Source: CAWABB01 sp963701735
GTDB taxonomy: Bacteria; Bacteroidota; Ignavibacteria; UBA10030; UBA6906
Direction: 5' to 3'
Length of the DNA: 64,000 nucleotides
Assembly: GCA_963701735.1 (NCBI GenBank)
Contig: CAVPBI010000003.1
Location: 1-64,000 of the forward strand
Shown here: in pieces, positions 51,856 through 59,604 of the stretch
Layout of the letters: each line of letters opens with the position of its first letter
Position numbering within the stretch: the first letter of the stretch is position 1
The notes under the pieces: model-generated
Seen by the model: only the letters and a program-made list of their open reading frames with translations
The model's database searches: none
Told to the model about the DNA's origin: nothing
Translations under genes and position numbers: made by a program

Positions 51856-52683
51856 ATGGCAATCCGAAAGCTCAAACCGGTGACTCCTGGAACGCGCTGG
51901 GCGTCCGTCCCCGCGTTCGACGAGATCACGAAGACGAAGCCGGAGAAGTCCCTGATCGAGCCGCTGAAGAAGTCGGGCGGCAGGAACAACACCGGACGCG
52001 TCACGTCCCGCCATCGCGGCGGCGGCCACAAGCGGTTCTACCGCATCATCGATTTCAAGCGCGACAAGGTCGGCATGGACGCGACGGTGGTGGCGATCGA
52101 ATACGATCCGAACCGTTCCGCCCGGATCGCCCTCGTGCAGTACAAGGACGGCGAGCGCCGCTACGTCCTCGCGGCCGACGGCGTGGGTGTGGGGACCGTT
52201 CTTCAGTCGGGACCTGAGTCAGAAATCCGCGTGGGCAACACGCTCCCGCTGGGCAACATTCCGGCCGGCACGTTCGTGCATGCCGTCGAGCTCCGCCCCG
52301 GCAAGGGCGCGCAGATGGCCCGGAGCGCGGGGACCTCGGTCCAGCTCATGGCGAAGGAAGGGAAGTTCGCGCAGCTCCGCCTCCCCTCCGGCGAAATCCG
52401 GAACGTCCCGGTCGTCTGCCGGGCGACGATCGGCTCTGTCGGCAACGCGGAGCACGAGAATCTCAGCGTCGGGAAGGCCGGGCGGTCGCGCTGGCTCGGG
52501 ATCCGCCCGCAGTCGCGCGGCGTGGTGATGAACCCGGTGGACCATCCGCACGGCGGCGGCGAGGGAAAATCCCCGCAGGGGAATCCCCACCCGGTGTCGC
52601 CCTGGGGCTGGCACACGAAGGGCAAGAAGACGCGGTCGCGCAAGAAGCCATCAAGCAAGTACATCGTCAAGCGGAGACCATAA
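51856..52683 (+). CDS. rplB: Ribosomal protein uL2
   Basis: A 275-aa peptidyl-transferase-centre protein with GRVTSRHRGGGHKRFYRIID and the conserved C-terminal GVVMNPVDHPHGGGEGKSPQ, PVSPWGWHTKGKKTRSRKKP, including the key histidine region. 15 bases after rplW. Confidence 0.98.
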   Translation: MAIRKLKPVTPGTRWASVPAFDEITKTKPEKSLIEPLKKSGGRNNTGRVTSRHRGGGHKRFYRIIDFKRDKVGMDATVVAIEYDPNRSARIALVQYKDGERRYVLAADGVGVGTVLQSGPESEIRVGNTLPLGNIPAGTFVHAVELRPGKGAQMARSAGTSVQLMAKEGKFAQLRLPSGEIRNVPVVCRATIGSVGNAEHENLSVGKAGRSRWLGIRPQSRGVVMNPVDHPHGGGEGKSPQGNPHPVSPWGWHTKGKKTRSRKKPSSKYIVKRRP

Positions 52684-52688
52684 CCGCC

Positions 52689-52976
52689 ATGAGCCGCTCT
52701 CTGAAAAAGGGGCCGTACGTCAACGTCATCCTGCAGGACAAGGTGGAGGCGTTGAACAAGGTCAACCAGAAGAAAGTCATCAAGACGTGGTCCCGGTCGA
52801 CGACCGTCACGCCTGATTTCGTCGGCCACACGTTCGCCGTTCACAACGGCAACAAGTTCATCCCGGTCTATATCCACGAGGGAATGGTGGGGCACAAGCT
52901 CGGCGAGTTTGCGCCCACGCGGCTCTTCCGCGGCCATCCCGGTCTCAAGAAAGAGGAGAGCACGGCGGCCCGCTGA
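52689..52976 (+). CDS. rpsS: Ribosomal protein uS19
   Basis: A 95-aa 30S head protein: MSRSLKKGPYVNVILQDKVE, TWSRSTTVTPDFVGHTFAVH, YIHEGMVGHKLGEFAPTRLF. Five bases after rplB. Confidence 0.97.
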   Translation: MSRSLKKGPYVNVILQDKVEALNKVNQKKVIKTWSRSTTVTPDFVGHTFAVHNGNKFIPVYIHEGMVGHKLGEFAPTRLFRGHPGLKKEESTAAR

Positions 52977-53004
52977 GGCGTCGCGTCCAAACGAGGAAAT
53001 GACG

Positions 53005-53463
53005 ATGGTAGAAGCCCGCGCAATCAACCGTTACATCGGATCGTCGCCGCGCAAGATGCGGCTGGTGGTCGATCTGATCCGTGGCAAGTCCGTTGACGAG
53101 GCCATCCGGATCCTGCATTTTTCGCCGAAGCACGCGTCGAAAGTCGCGGAAAAGGTCCTGCGCTCCGCCGTTGCGAACCTGCAGAACAAGGACGAGGGAG
53201 CCCGGCTCGACCCGACCGACATGGTGGTGAAAGAGGTGTTCGTGGACGGCGGGATGTCGATGAAGCGGATCCTGCCCGCCCCGATGGGACGCGCCTTCCG
53301 GATCAAGAAGCGGTCGAACCACGTGACGATCGTCGTGGCATCGACAAAGACGAAGGCACCCGCGCGCGGCGCGGCGAAGGCGAAGCCCGCGGCCGCGGCC
53401 AAGGCCGCCCCGGGAAAGAAAGCGGCGCCGGCAAAGAAGGCCGGCAGCGCGGAATCCAAGTAA
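53005..53463 (+). CDS. rplV: Ribosomal protein uL22 with Ala/Lys-rich tail
   Basis: A 152-aa protein. The core (EARAINRYIGSSPRKMRLVV, MKRILPAPMGRAFRIKKRSN, HVTIVVAS) is normal, but about 40 residues rich in Ala, Lys and Pro follow (TKAPARGAAKAKPAAAAKAA, ending KAGSAESK). Start at 53005 rather than the ATG at 52999, because GAGGA is seven bases before the former and abuts the latter. Confidence 0.95.
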   Translation: MVEARAINRYIGSSPRKMRLVVDLIRGKSVDEAIRILHFSPKHASKVAEKVLRSAVANLQNKDEGARLDPTDMVVKEVFVDGGMSMKRILPAPMGRAFRIKKRSNHVTIVVASTKTKAPARGAAKAKPAAAAKAAPGKKAAPAKKAGSAESK

Positions 53464-53472
53464 GGAGGCAGA

Positions 53473-54162
53473 GTGGGACAGAAGGTAAATCCGATCGGGC
53501 TGCGTCTCGGGATCATCAAGTCCTGGGATTCGAACTGGTATGACGAGAAGTCGTTTGCCGGGAAGCTGATGGAGGATATCACGATCAGGAACTATGTCCG
53601 CAGCCGCCTGAAGAAGGCGGGGATCTCGCGGATCCTGATCGACAGGACCCCGAAGCGGGCTGTCATCACCATCACGACGTCCCGTCCGGGCATCGTGATC
53701 GGCCGGAGCGGCAAGGAGATCTCGCAGCTCGAGGAAGAGCTGAAGAAGATCACGAACAAGGAAGTGAAGATTCTCATCAATGAAATCAAGCGTCCCGAGC
53801 TCGACGCATACCTGGTGGCCGAGAACATCGCGCAGCAGCTGGAGGGCCGCATCGCCTTCCGTCGCGCGATGAAGAACGCGATCACCGCCTCGATGCGGAT
53901 GGGGGCCGAGGGCGTGCGCGTGATGACCGCCGGCCGTCTGGGCGGAGCGGAAATCGCGCGGACCGAGCAGTACAAGGACGGCCGCATCCCGCTGCACACG
54001 CTGCGCGCGGACATCGATTACGCGACCGCGACCGCGCGGACCGTGTACGGCACGATCGGCGTCAAGGTCTGGATCTGCAAGGGCGAGGTGCTGGACGCGC
54101 AGGGCGCGATGCAGCACGCCGAAAAACCGCGCCGCAGCATGGCGGGCGAGCGCGAGCGCTAG
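53473..54162 (+). CDS. rpsC: Ribosomal protein uS3
   Basis: A 229-aa mRNA-entry protein with KH domain: VGQKVNPIGLRLGIIKSWDS (GTG start), RPGIVIGRSGKEISQLEEEL and the C-terminal EIARTEQYKDGRIPLHTLRA. Ten bases after rplV. Confidence 0.97.
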   Translation: MGQKVNPIGLRLGIIKSWDSNWYDEKSFAGKLMEDITIRNYVRSRLKKAGISRILIDRTPKRAVITITTSRPGIVIGRSGKEISQLEEELKKITNKEVKILINEIKRPELDAYLVAENIAQQLEGRIAFRRAMKNAITASMRMGAEGVRVMTAGRLGGAEIARTEQYKDGRIPLHTLRADIDYATATARTVYGTIGVKVWICKGEVLDAQGAMQHAEKPRRSMAGERER

Positions 54163-54175
54163 AGGAGAGTCCCAT

Positions 54176-54598
54176 ATGTTGATGCCCAAGAGAGTCAAGT
54201 TCAGGAAAGCCCAGCGCGGGCGGATGCGCGGCGTGGAAACCCGGGGCGCGCGGGTCGCCTTCGGCGACTTCGGCCTGAAGGCCCTGGCGCCGGGATGGAT
54301 CACGCAGCGCCAGATCGAGGCCGCGCGCGTGACGCTGACGCGCATGATGAAGCGCGAAGGCAAGGTCTGGATCCGGATATTCCCGGACAAGCCCGTGACG
54401 AAGAAGCCCGCCGAAACCCGCATGGGAAAAGGGAAGGGCGCGCCGGAGTACTGGGTGGCGGTCGTGAAGCCCGGGCGCATCATGTTTGAGGTCGGAGGAA
54501 CGACGAAGGCGGTGGCGCTGGAGGCTCTCACGCTGGCCTCCCACAAGCTGCCGATCAAGACGAAGATCAGTGTCCGCCCGAACTTCGAGGGCGTGTAA
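54176..54598 (+). CDS. rplP: Ribosomal protein uL16
   Basis: A 140-aa protein near the A site: MPKRVKFRKAQRGRMRGVET, VWIRIFPDKPVTKKPAETRM and GKGKGAPEYWVAVVKPGRIM. A second in-frame ATG at 54182 is an alternative start. Confidence 0.96.
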   Translation: MLMPKRVKFRKAQRGRMRGVETRGARVAFGDFGLKALAPGWITQRQIEAARVTLTRMMKREGKVWIRIFPDKPVTKKPAETRMGKGKGAPEYWVAVVKPGRIMFEVGGTTKAVALEALTLASHKLPIKTKISVRPNFEGV

Positions 54599-54670
54599 GG
54601 TCGTGCCGTTCCAACAGGATCTCTGGCGGTTGGAACGGGCACGAGCACGGAACGGACGAACGGAGCACGA

Positions 54671-54871
54671 ATGAAAGCGTCAGAACTGCGGGACCTCTCC
54701 ATGGACGAGCTGAAGAAGCGGCTCGCGGACGAGCAGGAGAACCTCGCGAATTTGCGGTTCCAGCTGTCGACCAGCCAGCTGGAGAGCCCCATCAAGGTTC
54801 GCTCGGTCCGGCGTGACATCGCCAGACTGCTTACGATGATTCGACACAAGGAACGGAGCGCTGCGCAATGA
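54671..54871 (+). CDS. rpmC: Ribosomal protein uL29
   Basis: A 66-aa helical-hairpin protein: MKASELRDLSMDELKKRLAD, NLRFQLSTSQLESPIKVRSV, RRDIARLLTMIRHKE. Its stop overlaps the rpsQ start (ATGA). 72 bases separate it from rplP. Confidence 0.96.
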   Translation: MKASELRDLSMDELKKRLADEQENLANLRFQLSTSQLESPIKVRSVRRDIARLLTMIRHKERSAAQ

Positions 54872-55155
54872 GCGGCCAGCAGGAACAGCAGGCGAGTCCG
54901 GCGCGCACGGCACGCCGGAAAGTCAGGGTCGGGAAAGTGGTCTCCGACCGGATGCAGAAGAGCATCATCGTTTCGATCGAGCGGCGCGTGCCGCACCCGA
55001 TCTACAAGAAGTACTTCCGGCGGACCACGCGGCTGAAGGCGCACGACGAGAACCGCGAGGCGCACGTGGGCGACACCGTGAAGATCATGGAAACCCGCCC
55101 GCTCAGCAAGACGAAGCGCTGGCGGCTGGTCGCGGTGATCGAGAAAGCAAAGTAA
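54868..55155 (+). CDS. rpsQ: Ribosomal protein uS17
   Basis: A 95-aa OB-fold protein. The core (VGKVVSDRMQKSIIVSIERR, VPHPIYKKYFRRTTRLKAHD) is preceded by about 17 extra residues (MSGQQEQQASPARTARR). Translationally coupled to rpmC. Confidence 0.96.
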   Translation: MSGQQEQQASPARTARRKVRVGKVVSDRMQKSIIVSIERRVPHPIYKKYFRRTTRLKAHDENREAHVGDTVKIMETRPLSKTKRWRLVAVIEKAK

Positions 55156-55177
55156 TCATCCGAACGCGGAGCGCGTC

Positions 55178-55546
55178 ATGATTCAGGAAGAGACAAATCT
55201 CGTGGTGGCGGACAATTCAGGGGCCAAGAAGGTCCGCTGCATCCGCGTCCTCGGCGGTTCCGATCGCCGCTATGCGGGGCTCGGGGACCTCGTCGTCGTC
55301 GCCGTGAAGAGCGCGATCCCGGGCGCGACCGTCAAGAAGGGCGAAGTGGCGCGCGCGGTCATCGTGCGGACCAGGAAGGAGACCCGCCGCAAGGACGGCT
55401 CCTTCATCCGGTTCGACGAGAACGCGGCGGTGCTCATCAACGAAGCCGGCGAGCCGCGCGGAAGCCGCATCTTCGGCCCCGTTGCGCGCGAGCTGCGCGA
55501 GAAACAGTACATGAAAATCGTTTCCCTGGCCCCGGAAGTGCTCTGA
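55178..55546 (+). CDS. rplN: Ribosomal protein uL14
   Basis: A 122-aa inter-subunit bridge protein: MIQEETNLVVADNSGAKKVR, VKKGEVARAVIVRTRKETRR and IFGPVARELREKQYMKIVSL. Confidence 0.98.
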   Translation: MIQEETNLVVADNSGAKKVRCIRVLGGSDRRYAGLGDLVVVAVKSAIPGATVKKGEVARAVIVRTRKETRRKDGSFIRFDENAAVLINEAGEPRGSRIFGPVARELREKQYMKIVSLAPEVL

Positions 55547-55558
55547 GAAGGTGCTCGC

Positions 55559-55882
55559 ATGAAGATCCGCAAAAACGACATGGTCATGGTCATCGCCGGC
55601 AACGCGCGCGGCAAGTCGGGGAAGGTCCTCAAGGTCTACCCCGCCCGCGAACGCGTGATCGTCGAGGGCGTGAACATCATTAAACGCCACACCCGTCCGC
55701 GGCAGAAGAACCCGCAGGGCGGCATCGTCCAGCGCGAGGCGCCCATCCACGTCTCCAACGTGATGCTGGTCGATCCGAAAACCAACCAGGTGACGCGCGT
55801 CGGCACCAGGGTGATCAAGGACAGCACGACGGGCAAGAAGAGCCGGTTGCGCGTTGCAAAGGCAACGGGAGAGACGTTCTGA
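55559..55882 (+). CDS. rplX: Ribosomal protein uL24
   Basis: A 107-aa assembly-initiator with a KOW motif: DMVMVIAGNARGKSGKVLKV, RVIVEGVNIIKRHTRPRQKN, GGIVQREAPIHVSNVMLVDP. 12 bases after rplN. Confidence 0.97.
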   Translation: MKIRKNDMVMVIAGNARGKSGKVLKVYPARERVIVEGVNIIKRHTRPRQKNPQGGIVQREAPIHVSNVMLVDPKTNQVTRVGTRVIKDSTTGKKSRLRVAKATGETF

Positions 55883-55883
55883 C

Positions 55884-56570
55884 ATGACCGACGAAAAGCA
55901 GCAGAAAAAGCAGCAGAAGGCTCCGCGCGAGAAGGCGGAGAAAGAGGCCGGGACCCAGGCGCTTGCGCGCCACAAGGGGAAGGAAGAGCACGTGGTGCCG
56001 CGGATGGCTACCGCGTACACGAAAGATGTCGTGCCCTCCCTGATGAAGCGCTTCAGTTACAGGAGCGCGATGCAGGTGCCGCGCCTCGAGAAGATCGCCA
56101 TCAACGTCGGCGTCGGCCTGGCCACGCAGGACGCGAAGCTGGTCGAGGTGGTTGCGCGCGACCTGGAAGCCATCGTGGGCCAGAAGGTGGTGGTCACGAA
56201 GGCCAAGAAGTCGATCTCGAATTTCAAGCTGCGCGAGAAGATGCCGATCGGCTGCCGCGTCACGCTGCGGCGCGCCCGGATGTACGAGTTTCTCGACCGC
56301 TTCATCAGCATCTCGGTCCCCCGCATCCGCGACTTCCGCGGCCTGTCAGACAAGTCGTTCGACGGGCGCGGCAACTACACGATCGGGCTGAAGGAACACA
56401 CGGTGTTCCCCGAGATCGACGTGGACAAAGTGACAAAGGTCTTCGGCATGGACATCACGTTCGTGACGACCGCGAAGACCGATCAGGAAGCGTATGAACT
56501 GCTGAAGGCGCTGGGCATGCCGTTCGTGAAGCGGCAGGAAGTCCTGGAACGCCCGGCGGCACAACAGTAA
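55884..56570 (+). CDS. rplE: Ribosomal protein uL5 with charged N-terminal extension
   Basis: A 228-aa central-protuberance protein binding 5S rRNA. The core begins at ATAYTKDVVPSLMKRFSYRS, continues MQVPRLEKIAINVGVG and ends EAYELLKALGMPFVKR. About 40 residues precede it (MTDEKQQKKQQKAPREKAEK onwards), rich in Lys, Glu and Gln. An internal in-frame ATG at 56004 would give the normal ~188-aa form but has no good ribosome binding site. GGGAGAG lies ahead of 55884, so the extended form is likelier. Confidence 0.92.
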   Translation: MTDEKQQKKQQKAPREKAEKEAGTQALARHKGKEEHVVPRMATAYTKDVVPSLMKRFSYRSAMQVPRLEKIAINVGVGLATQDAKLVEVVARDLEAIVGQKVVVTKAKKSISNFKLREKMPIGCRVTLRRARMYEFLDRFISISVPRIRDFRGLSDKSFDGRGNYTIGLKEHTVFPEIDVDKVTKVFGMDITFVTTAKTDQEAYELLKALGMPFVKRQEVLERPAAQQ

Positions 56571-56582
56571 GGAGCCCGGAGC

Positions 56583-56852
56583 ATGGCCAAGAAGAGCGCA
56601 ATCGCCCGCGAGGCGAAACGGCAGCGGTTGGCGAATAAGTACGCCGCGATCCGGAAGGAGCTGCGCGAGAAGGGCGACTACGCCGGGCTGCAGAAACTTC
56701 CCCGGAACAGCAGCCCGACCCGGCTGCACAGCCGCTGCAAGGTGAGCGGGCGGCCGCGCGGCTACATGCGCAAGTTCGGCATCTCCCGCATCGCTTTCCG
56801 CGAGCTCGCGCTCGACGGGAAGATCCCGGGTGTTATCAAGGCCAGCTGGTAA
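56583..56852 (+). CDS. rpsN: Ribosomal protein uS14 (long, zinc-free form)
   Basis: An 89-aa protein: MAKKSAIAREAKRQRLANKY, LPRNSSPTRLHSRCKVSGRP, RGYMRKFGISRIAFRELALD. It is the long form lacking the paired CxxC zinc ligands of the short form. Confidence 0.97.
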   Translation: MAKKSAIAREAKRQRLANKYAAIRKELREKGDYAGLQKLPRNSSPTRLHSRCKVSGRPRGYMRKFGISRIAFRELALDGKIPGVIKASW

Positions 56853-56891
56853 GGCCGCATCGAGTGTGAGGAACGCAGGAGTCTCAGACAC

Positions 56892-57287
56892 ATGACCATG
56901 ACCGATCCTATCGCGGACTATCTGACCCGGCTGCGCAACGCCATCCAGGCGAAGCACAAGCGGGTGGACATTCCCGCAACGAACCTGAAGCGCGAGCTGA
57001 CCAGGCTGCTGCTCGACAACAAGTATATCGCCGGCTACACCGAGACGAAGGCGGCGGCCCAGGGCGTGATCCGGATTCAGCTGAAGTACCGGGACGCCCA
57101 ACCCGTCATCACGGGTCTCAAGCGCATCAGCACGCCGGGTCTGCGCGTGTACGCGTCGGCGGAACAGCTGCCGCGCGTGCTGGGTGGCCTCGGCATCGCC
57201 GTCCTGTCCACCCCGAAGGGGCTCATGACGGACCGCCAGGCGCGCGTGTCCAAGATGGGCGGCGAAGTCCTCTGCGAAATCTGGTAG
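56892..57287 (+). CDS. rpsH: Ribosomal protein uS8
   Basis: A 131-aa 30S assembly protein: TDPIADYLTRLRNAIQAKHK, VITGLKRISTPGLRVYASAE, STPKGLMTDRQARVSKMGGE. The first two ATG codons (56892, 56898) are both possible starts. In E. coli uS8 is the spc operon repressor. Confidence 0.97.
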   Translation: MTMTDPIADYLTRLRNAIQAKHKRVDIPATNLKRELTRLLLDNKYIAGYTETKAAAQGVIRIQLKYRDAQPVITGLKRISTPGLRVYASAEQLPRVLGGLGIAVLSTPKGLMTDRQARVSKMGGEVLCEIW

Positions 57288-57303
57288 CGAAGGAGAAACG
57301 TTC

Positions 57304-57858
57304 GTGTCACGCATCGGCAGGAAACCGGTCACAGTCGCAAGCGGTGTCACCGTGCGGCTGGACGACCGCAGCGTAAAGGTCAAGGGCCCCAAAGGCGAGC
57401 TCGCGGCGACGGTTCATCCGAACATCGCCGTCGACATCAAGGGCAACATCGTGGAGCTCAAGCGCTCGAGCGAGCGGAAGGAAGACAAGTCGCTGCACGG
57501 GCTCTGGCGCGCGCTCATCCAGAACATGGTGGTCGGCGTCAGCCAGGGATTCACCCGCAAGCTCGAGCTGGTCGGCGTCGGGTACCGCGCGGAGATGAAG
57601 GGGAAAACCCTCCAGCTCCTCCTCGGCTACTCGCACCCGATCCTGTTCCAGCCTCCGGAAGGGGTGAAGATCGAGACCCCCACCCAGACAAGCATCATCA
57701 TCACCGGGATCGACAAAGAGATCGTCGGCATGGTGGCCGCAAAGATCCGCTCGTTCCGTCCGCCCGAGCCGTACAAGGGGAAGGGCGTGAAGTACGAGGG
57801 TGAGCACGTCCGGCGGAAGGCCGGCAAGGCGGCTGCGGCAGGCGGCGCGAAATCGTAA
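57304..57858 (+). CDS. rplF: Ribosomal protein uL6
   Basis: A 184-aa protein with two repeated domains: GTG start VSRIGRKPVTVASGVTVRLD, GFTRKLELVGVGYRAEMKGK and the C-terminal IRSFRPPEPYKGKGVKYEGE. Confidence 0.97.
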   Translation: MSRIGRKPVTVASGVTVRLDDRSVKVKGPKGELAATVHPNIAVDIKGNIVELKRSSERKEDKSLHGLWRALIQNMVVGVSQGFTRKLELVGVGYRAEMKGKTLQLLLGYSHPILFQPPEGVKIETPTQTSIIITGIDKEIVGMVAAKIRSFRPPEPYKGKGVKYEGEHVRRKAGKAAAAGGAKS

Positions 57859-57870
57859 CGAGGTCCAGGC

Positions 57871-58239
57871 ATGATCACCAAACGCAAAATTGAAAACCGC
57901 GCGCGGCTGAAGCGCCACATCCGGCTGACGATCTCCGGGACCCCCGAGTGCCCCCGCATGACGGTCTTCCGGAGCCTCAAGCACGTGTACATCCAGATCG
58001 TTGACGACCAGGCGGGCAAGACGCTCGTGTCGGTCTCCGACCTGTCAAAGGGCGTGAAGGAGGGTCTGGCGGATGCGAAGGGCCAGGTCGCGGTGGCGAA
58101 GGCGGTCGGGAAGGCGGCAGCCCGCGAGGCCCAGGCCAGGAACATCTCCAAGGTCGTCTTCGACCGGAACGGATATCTGTACCACGGTGTGGTGAAGGCG
58201 ATGGCGGACGGGGCGCGCGAGGGCGGACTGAAGTTCTGA
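57871..58239 (+). CDS. rplR: Ribosomal protein uL18
   Basis: A 122-aa 5S rRNA-binding protein: RLKRHIRLTISGTPECPRMT, VFRSLKHVYIQIVDDQAGKT and KVVFDRNGYLYHGVVKAMAD. Followed unusually by a tRNA gene rather than directly by rpsE. Confidence 0.97.
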   Translation: MITKRKIENRARLKRHIRLTISGTPECPRMTVFRSLKHVYIQIVDDQAGKTLVSVSDLSKGVKEGLADAKGQVAVAKAVGKAAAREAQARNISKVVFDRNGYLYHGVVKAMADGAREGGLKF

Positions 58240-58274
58240 CCGTACCGCCGGGAGCGGGCTACCCGAACTGCACT

Positions 58275-58345
58275 TGTCGGGTCGTCTAATGGCAGGACAG
58301 CGGCCTTTGGAGCCGTGAGTAGAGGTTCGAGTCCTCTCCCGACAG
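58275..58345 (+). tRNA. tRNA-Gln (anticodon UUG) inside the ribosomal protein operon
   Basis: A 71-base cloverleaf with acceptor stem TGTCGGG / CCCGACA, D-arm TCGTCTAATGGCAGGAC, anticodon loop CTTTGGA reading TTG, and T-arm AGAGGTTCGAGTCCTCT. It is on the same strand in the 156-base gap between rplR and rpsE, with no promoter or terminator visible on either side. It must therefore be cut out of the operon transcript or have a cryptic promoter. Confidence 0.93.
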
Positions 58346-58395
58346 CGAGTGTGAGCCGAGCAGCATCAACAGGAAACAGTCATTCGAGGTGTGCG

Positions 58396-58920
58396 TTGGC
58401 ACGTATCAAGGCAAGTGAACTGGAGCTGAAGGACAAGCTGGTCCACATCAACCGCGTTGCCAAGGTGGTGAAGGGCGGCCGTCGGTTCAGCTTCAACGCG
58501 ATCGTCGTTGTGGGCGACGGCAAGGGGCACGTCGGCATCGGCCTCGGGAAGGCCAATGAGGTTGCCGACGCGATCTCCAAGGGCGTCGACGACGCGAAGA
58601 AGAACGTCGTGGTCATTCCGATCGTCAAGGGAACGATCCCGCACCCCGTGCTCGGGAAGTTCGGGGCAGGCAAGGTGATGCTGAAGCCGGCCTCTCCCGG
58701 TACCGGGCTGATCGCGGGCGGCGGCGTGCGCGCGGTGCTGGAATCGGCCGGCGTGCGCGACGTGCTCACGAAGTCCCTCGGCTCTTCAAACCCTCACAAT
58801 GTCGTCAAGGCCACCATGGACGCGCTCAAGCAGCTGGTGGACCCGAGGATGATGGCCGGACGGCGCGGCGTGTCGCTCACGGAGTTGTTCGGTGGTCCGA
58901 ACACCCCGGCGGCCAACTGA
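58396..58920 (+). CDS. rpsE: Ribosomal protein uS5
   Basis: A 174-aa decoding-fidelity protein: ELELKDKLVHINRVAKVVKG, GRRFSFNAIVVVGDGKGHVG and LAKS-type region DVLTKSLGSSNPHNVVKATM. The start is a TTG at 58396 (MARIKASEL), with GAGGT five to six bases upstream. Any upstream in-frame start would lie inside the tRNA. Confidence 0.95.
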   Translation: MARIKASELELKDKLVHINRVAKVVKGGRRFSFNAIVVVGDGKGHVGIGLGKANEVADAISKGVDDAKKNVVVIPIVKGTIPHPVLGKFGAGKVMLKPASPGTGLIAGGGVRAVLESAGVRDVLTKSLGSSNPHNVVKATMDALKQLVDPRMMAGRRGVSLTELFGGPNTPAAN

Positions 58921-58936
58921 GATAGCGAGACAGACC

Positions 58937-59122
58937 ATGGCGAAGCAGATCAAGATTACGCAAATACGGAGCATCATCGACCGTATCGAGCCGCAGAAGA
59001 GGACCATCAAGGCCCTCGGTCTCGGCCGTCCGAACCGATCGGTGGTGAAAAATGATACGCCCCAGATCCGCGGCATGATTCGGAAGGTCGCACACCTGGT
59101 CAGCGTGGAGGACGTTCAGTAA
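58937..59122 (+). CDS. rpmD: Ribosomal protein uL30
   Basis: A 61-aa protein: MAKQIKITQIRSIIDRIEPQ, KRTIKALGLGRPNRSVVKND, MIRKVAHLVSVEDVQ. The stop overlaps the rplO start by one base (TAATG). Confidence 0.96.
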   Translation: MAKQIKITQIRSIIDRIEPQKRTIKALGLGRPNRSVVKNDTPQIRGMIRKVAHLVSVEDVQ

Positions 59123-59604
59123 TGGCACGCGATATTCTCAGCACTCTCGCCCCGGCTCCGGGGTCGCGCACCAGGAAGAAGCGCATCGGCCGCGGTCAGG
59201 GATCGGGCAAGGGCGGCACGGCGACGCGCGGGCACAAAGGGTCGCTCTCCCGCGCGGGCTCCAAGCACCGCGCATGGTTCGAGGGCGGCCAGATGCCGCT
59301 CGTGCGGCGGCTCCCGAAGCGCGGATTCCACAGCCCGTTCAAGGTCGAGTACCAGATCGTCAACATCGAGACCCTCGGGAAGCTCGCAGCGGACGGGAAG
59401 CTTCAGAACGGCGTCGTCACCCCCGAAGTGCTCGCCCGGCTGGGCGTGATCGGGAAGGCGGCCGCGCCCGTGAAGGTCCTCGGCAACGGCGAGCTGAAAA
59501 CCGGGCTCGACGTCGCCGCGCACGCGTTCAGCGCGTCTGCCGCGGAGAAGATCCGCGCCGCGGGCGGGAAGACTCAAACGATCAGCGGGCGGGCACGCGA
59601 CTAA
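59122..59604 (+). CDS. rplO: Ribosomal protein uL15
   Basis: A 160-aa protein with the Gly/Arg/Lys-rich tail RIGRGQGSGKGGTATRGHKG and FEGGQMPLVRRLPKRGFHSP. Its stop overlaps the secY start (TAATG). Confidence 0.97.
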   Translation: MARDILSTLAPAPGSRTRKKRIGRGQGSGKGGTATRGHKGSLSRAGSKHRAWFEGGQMPLVRRLPKRGFHSPFKVEYQIVNIETLGKLAADGKLQNGVVTPEVLARLGVIGKAAAPVKVLGNGELKTGLDVAAHAFSASAAEKIRAAGGKTQTISGRARD

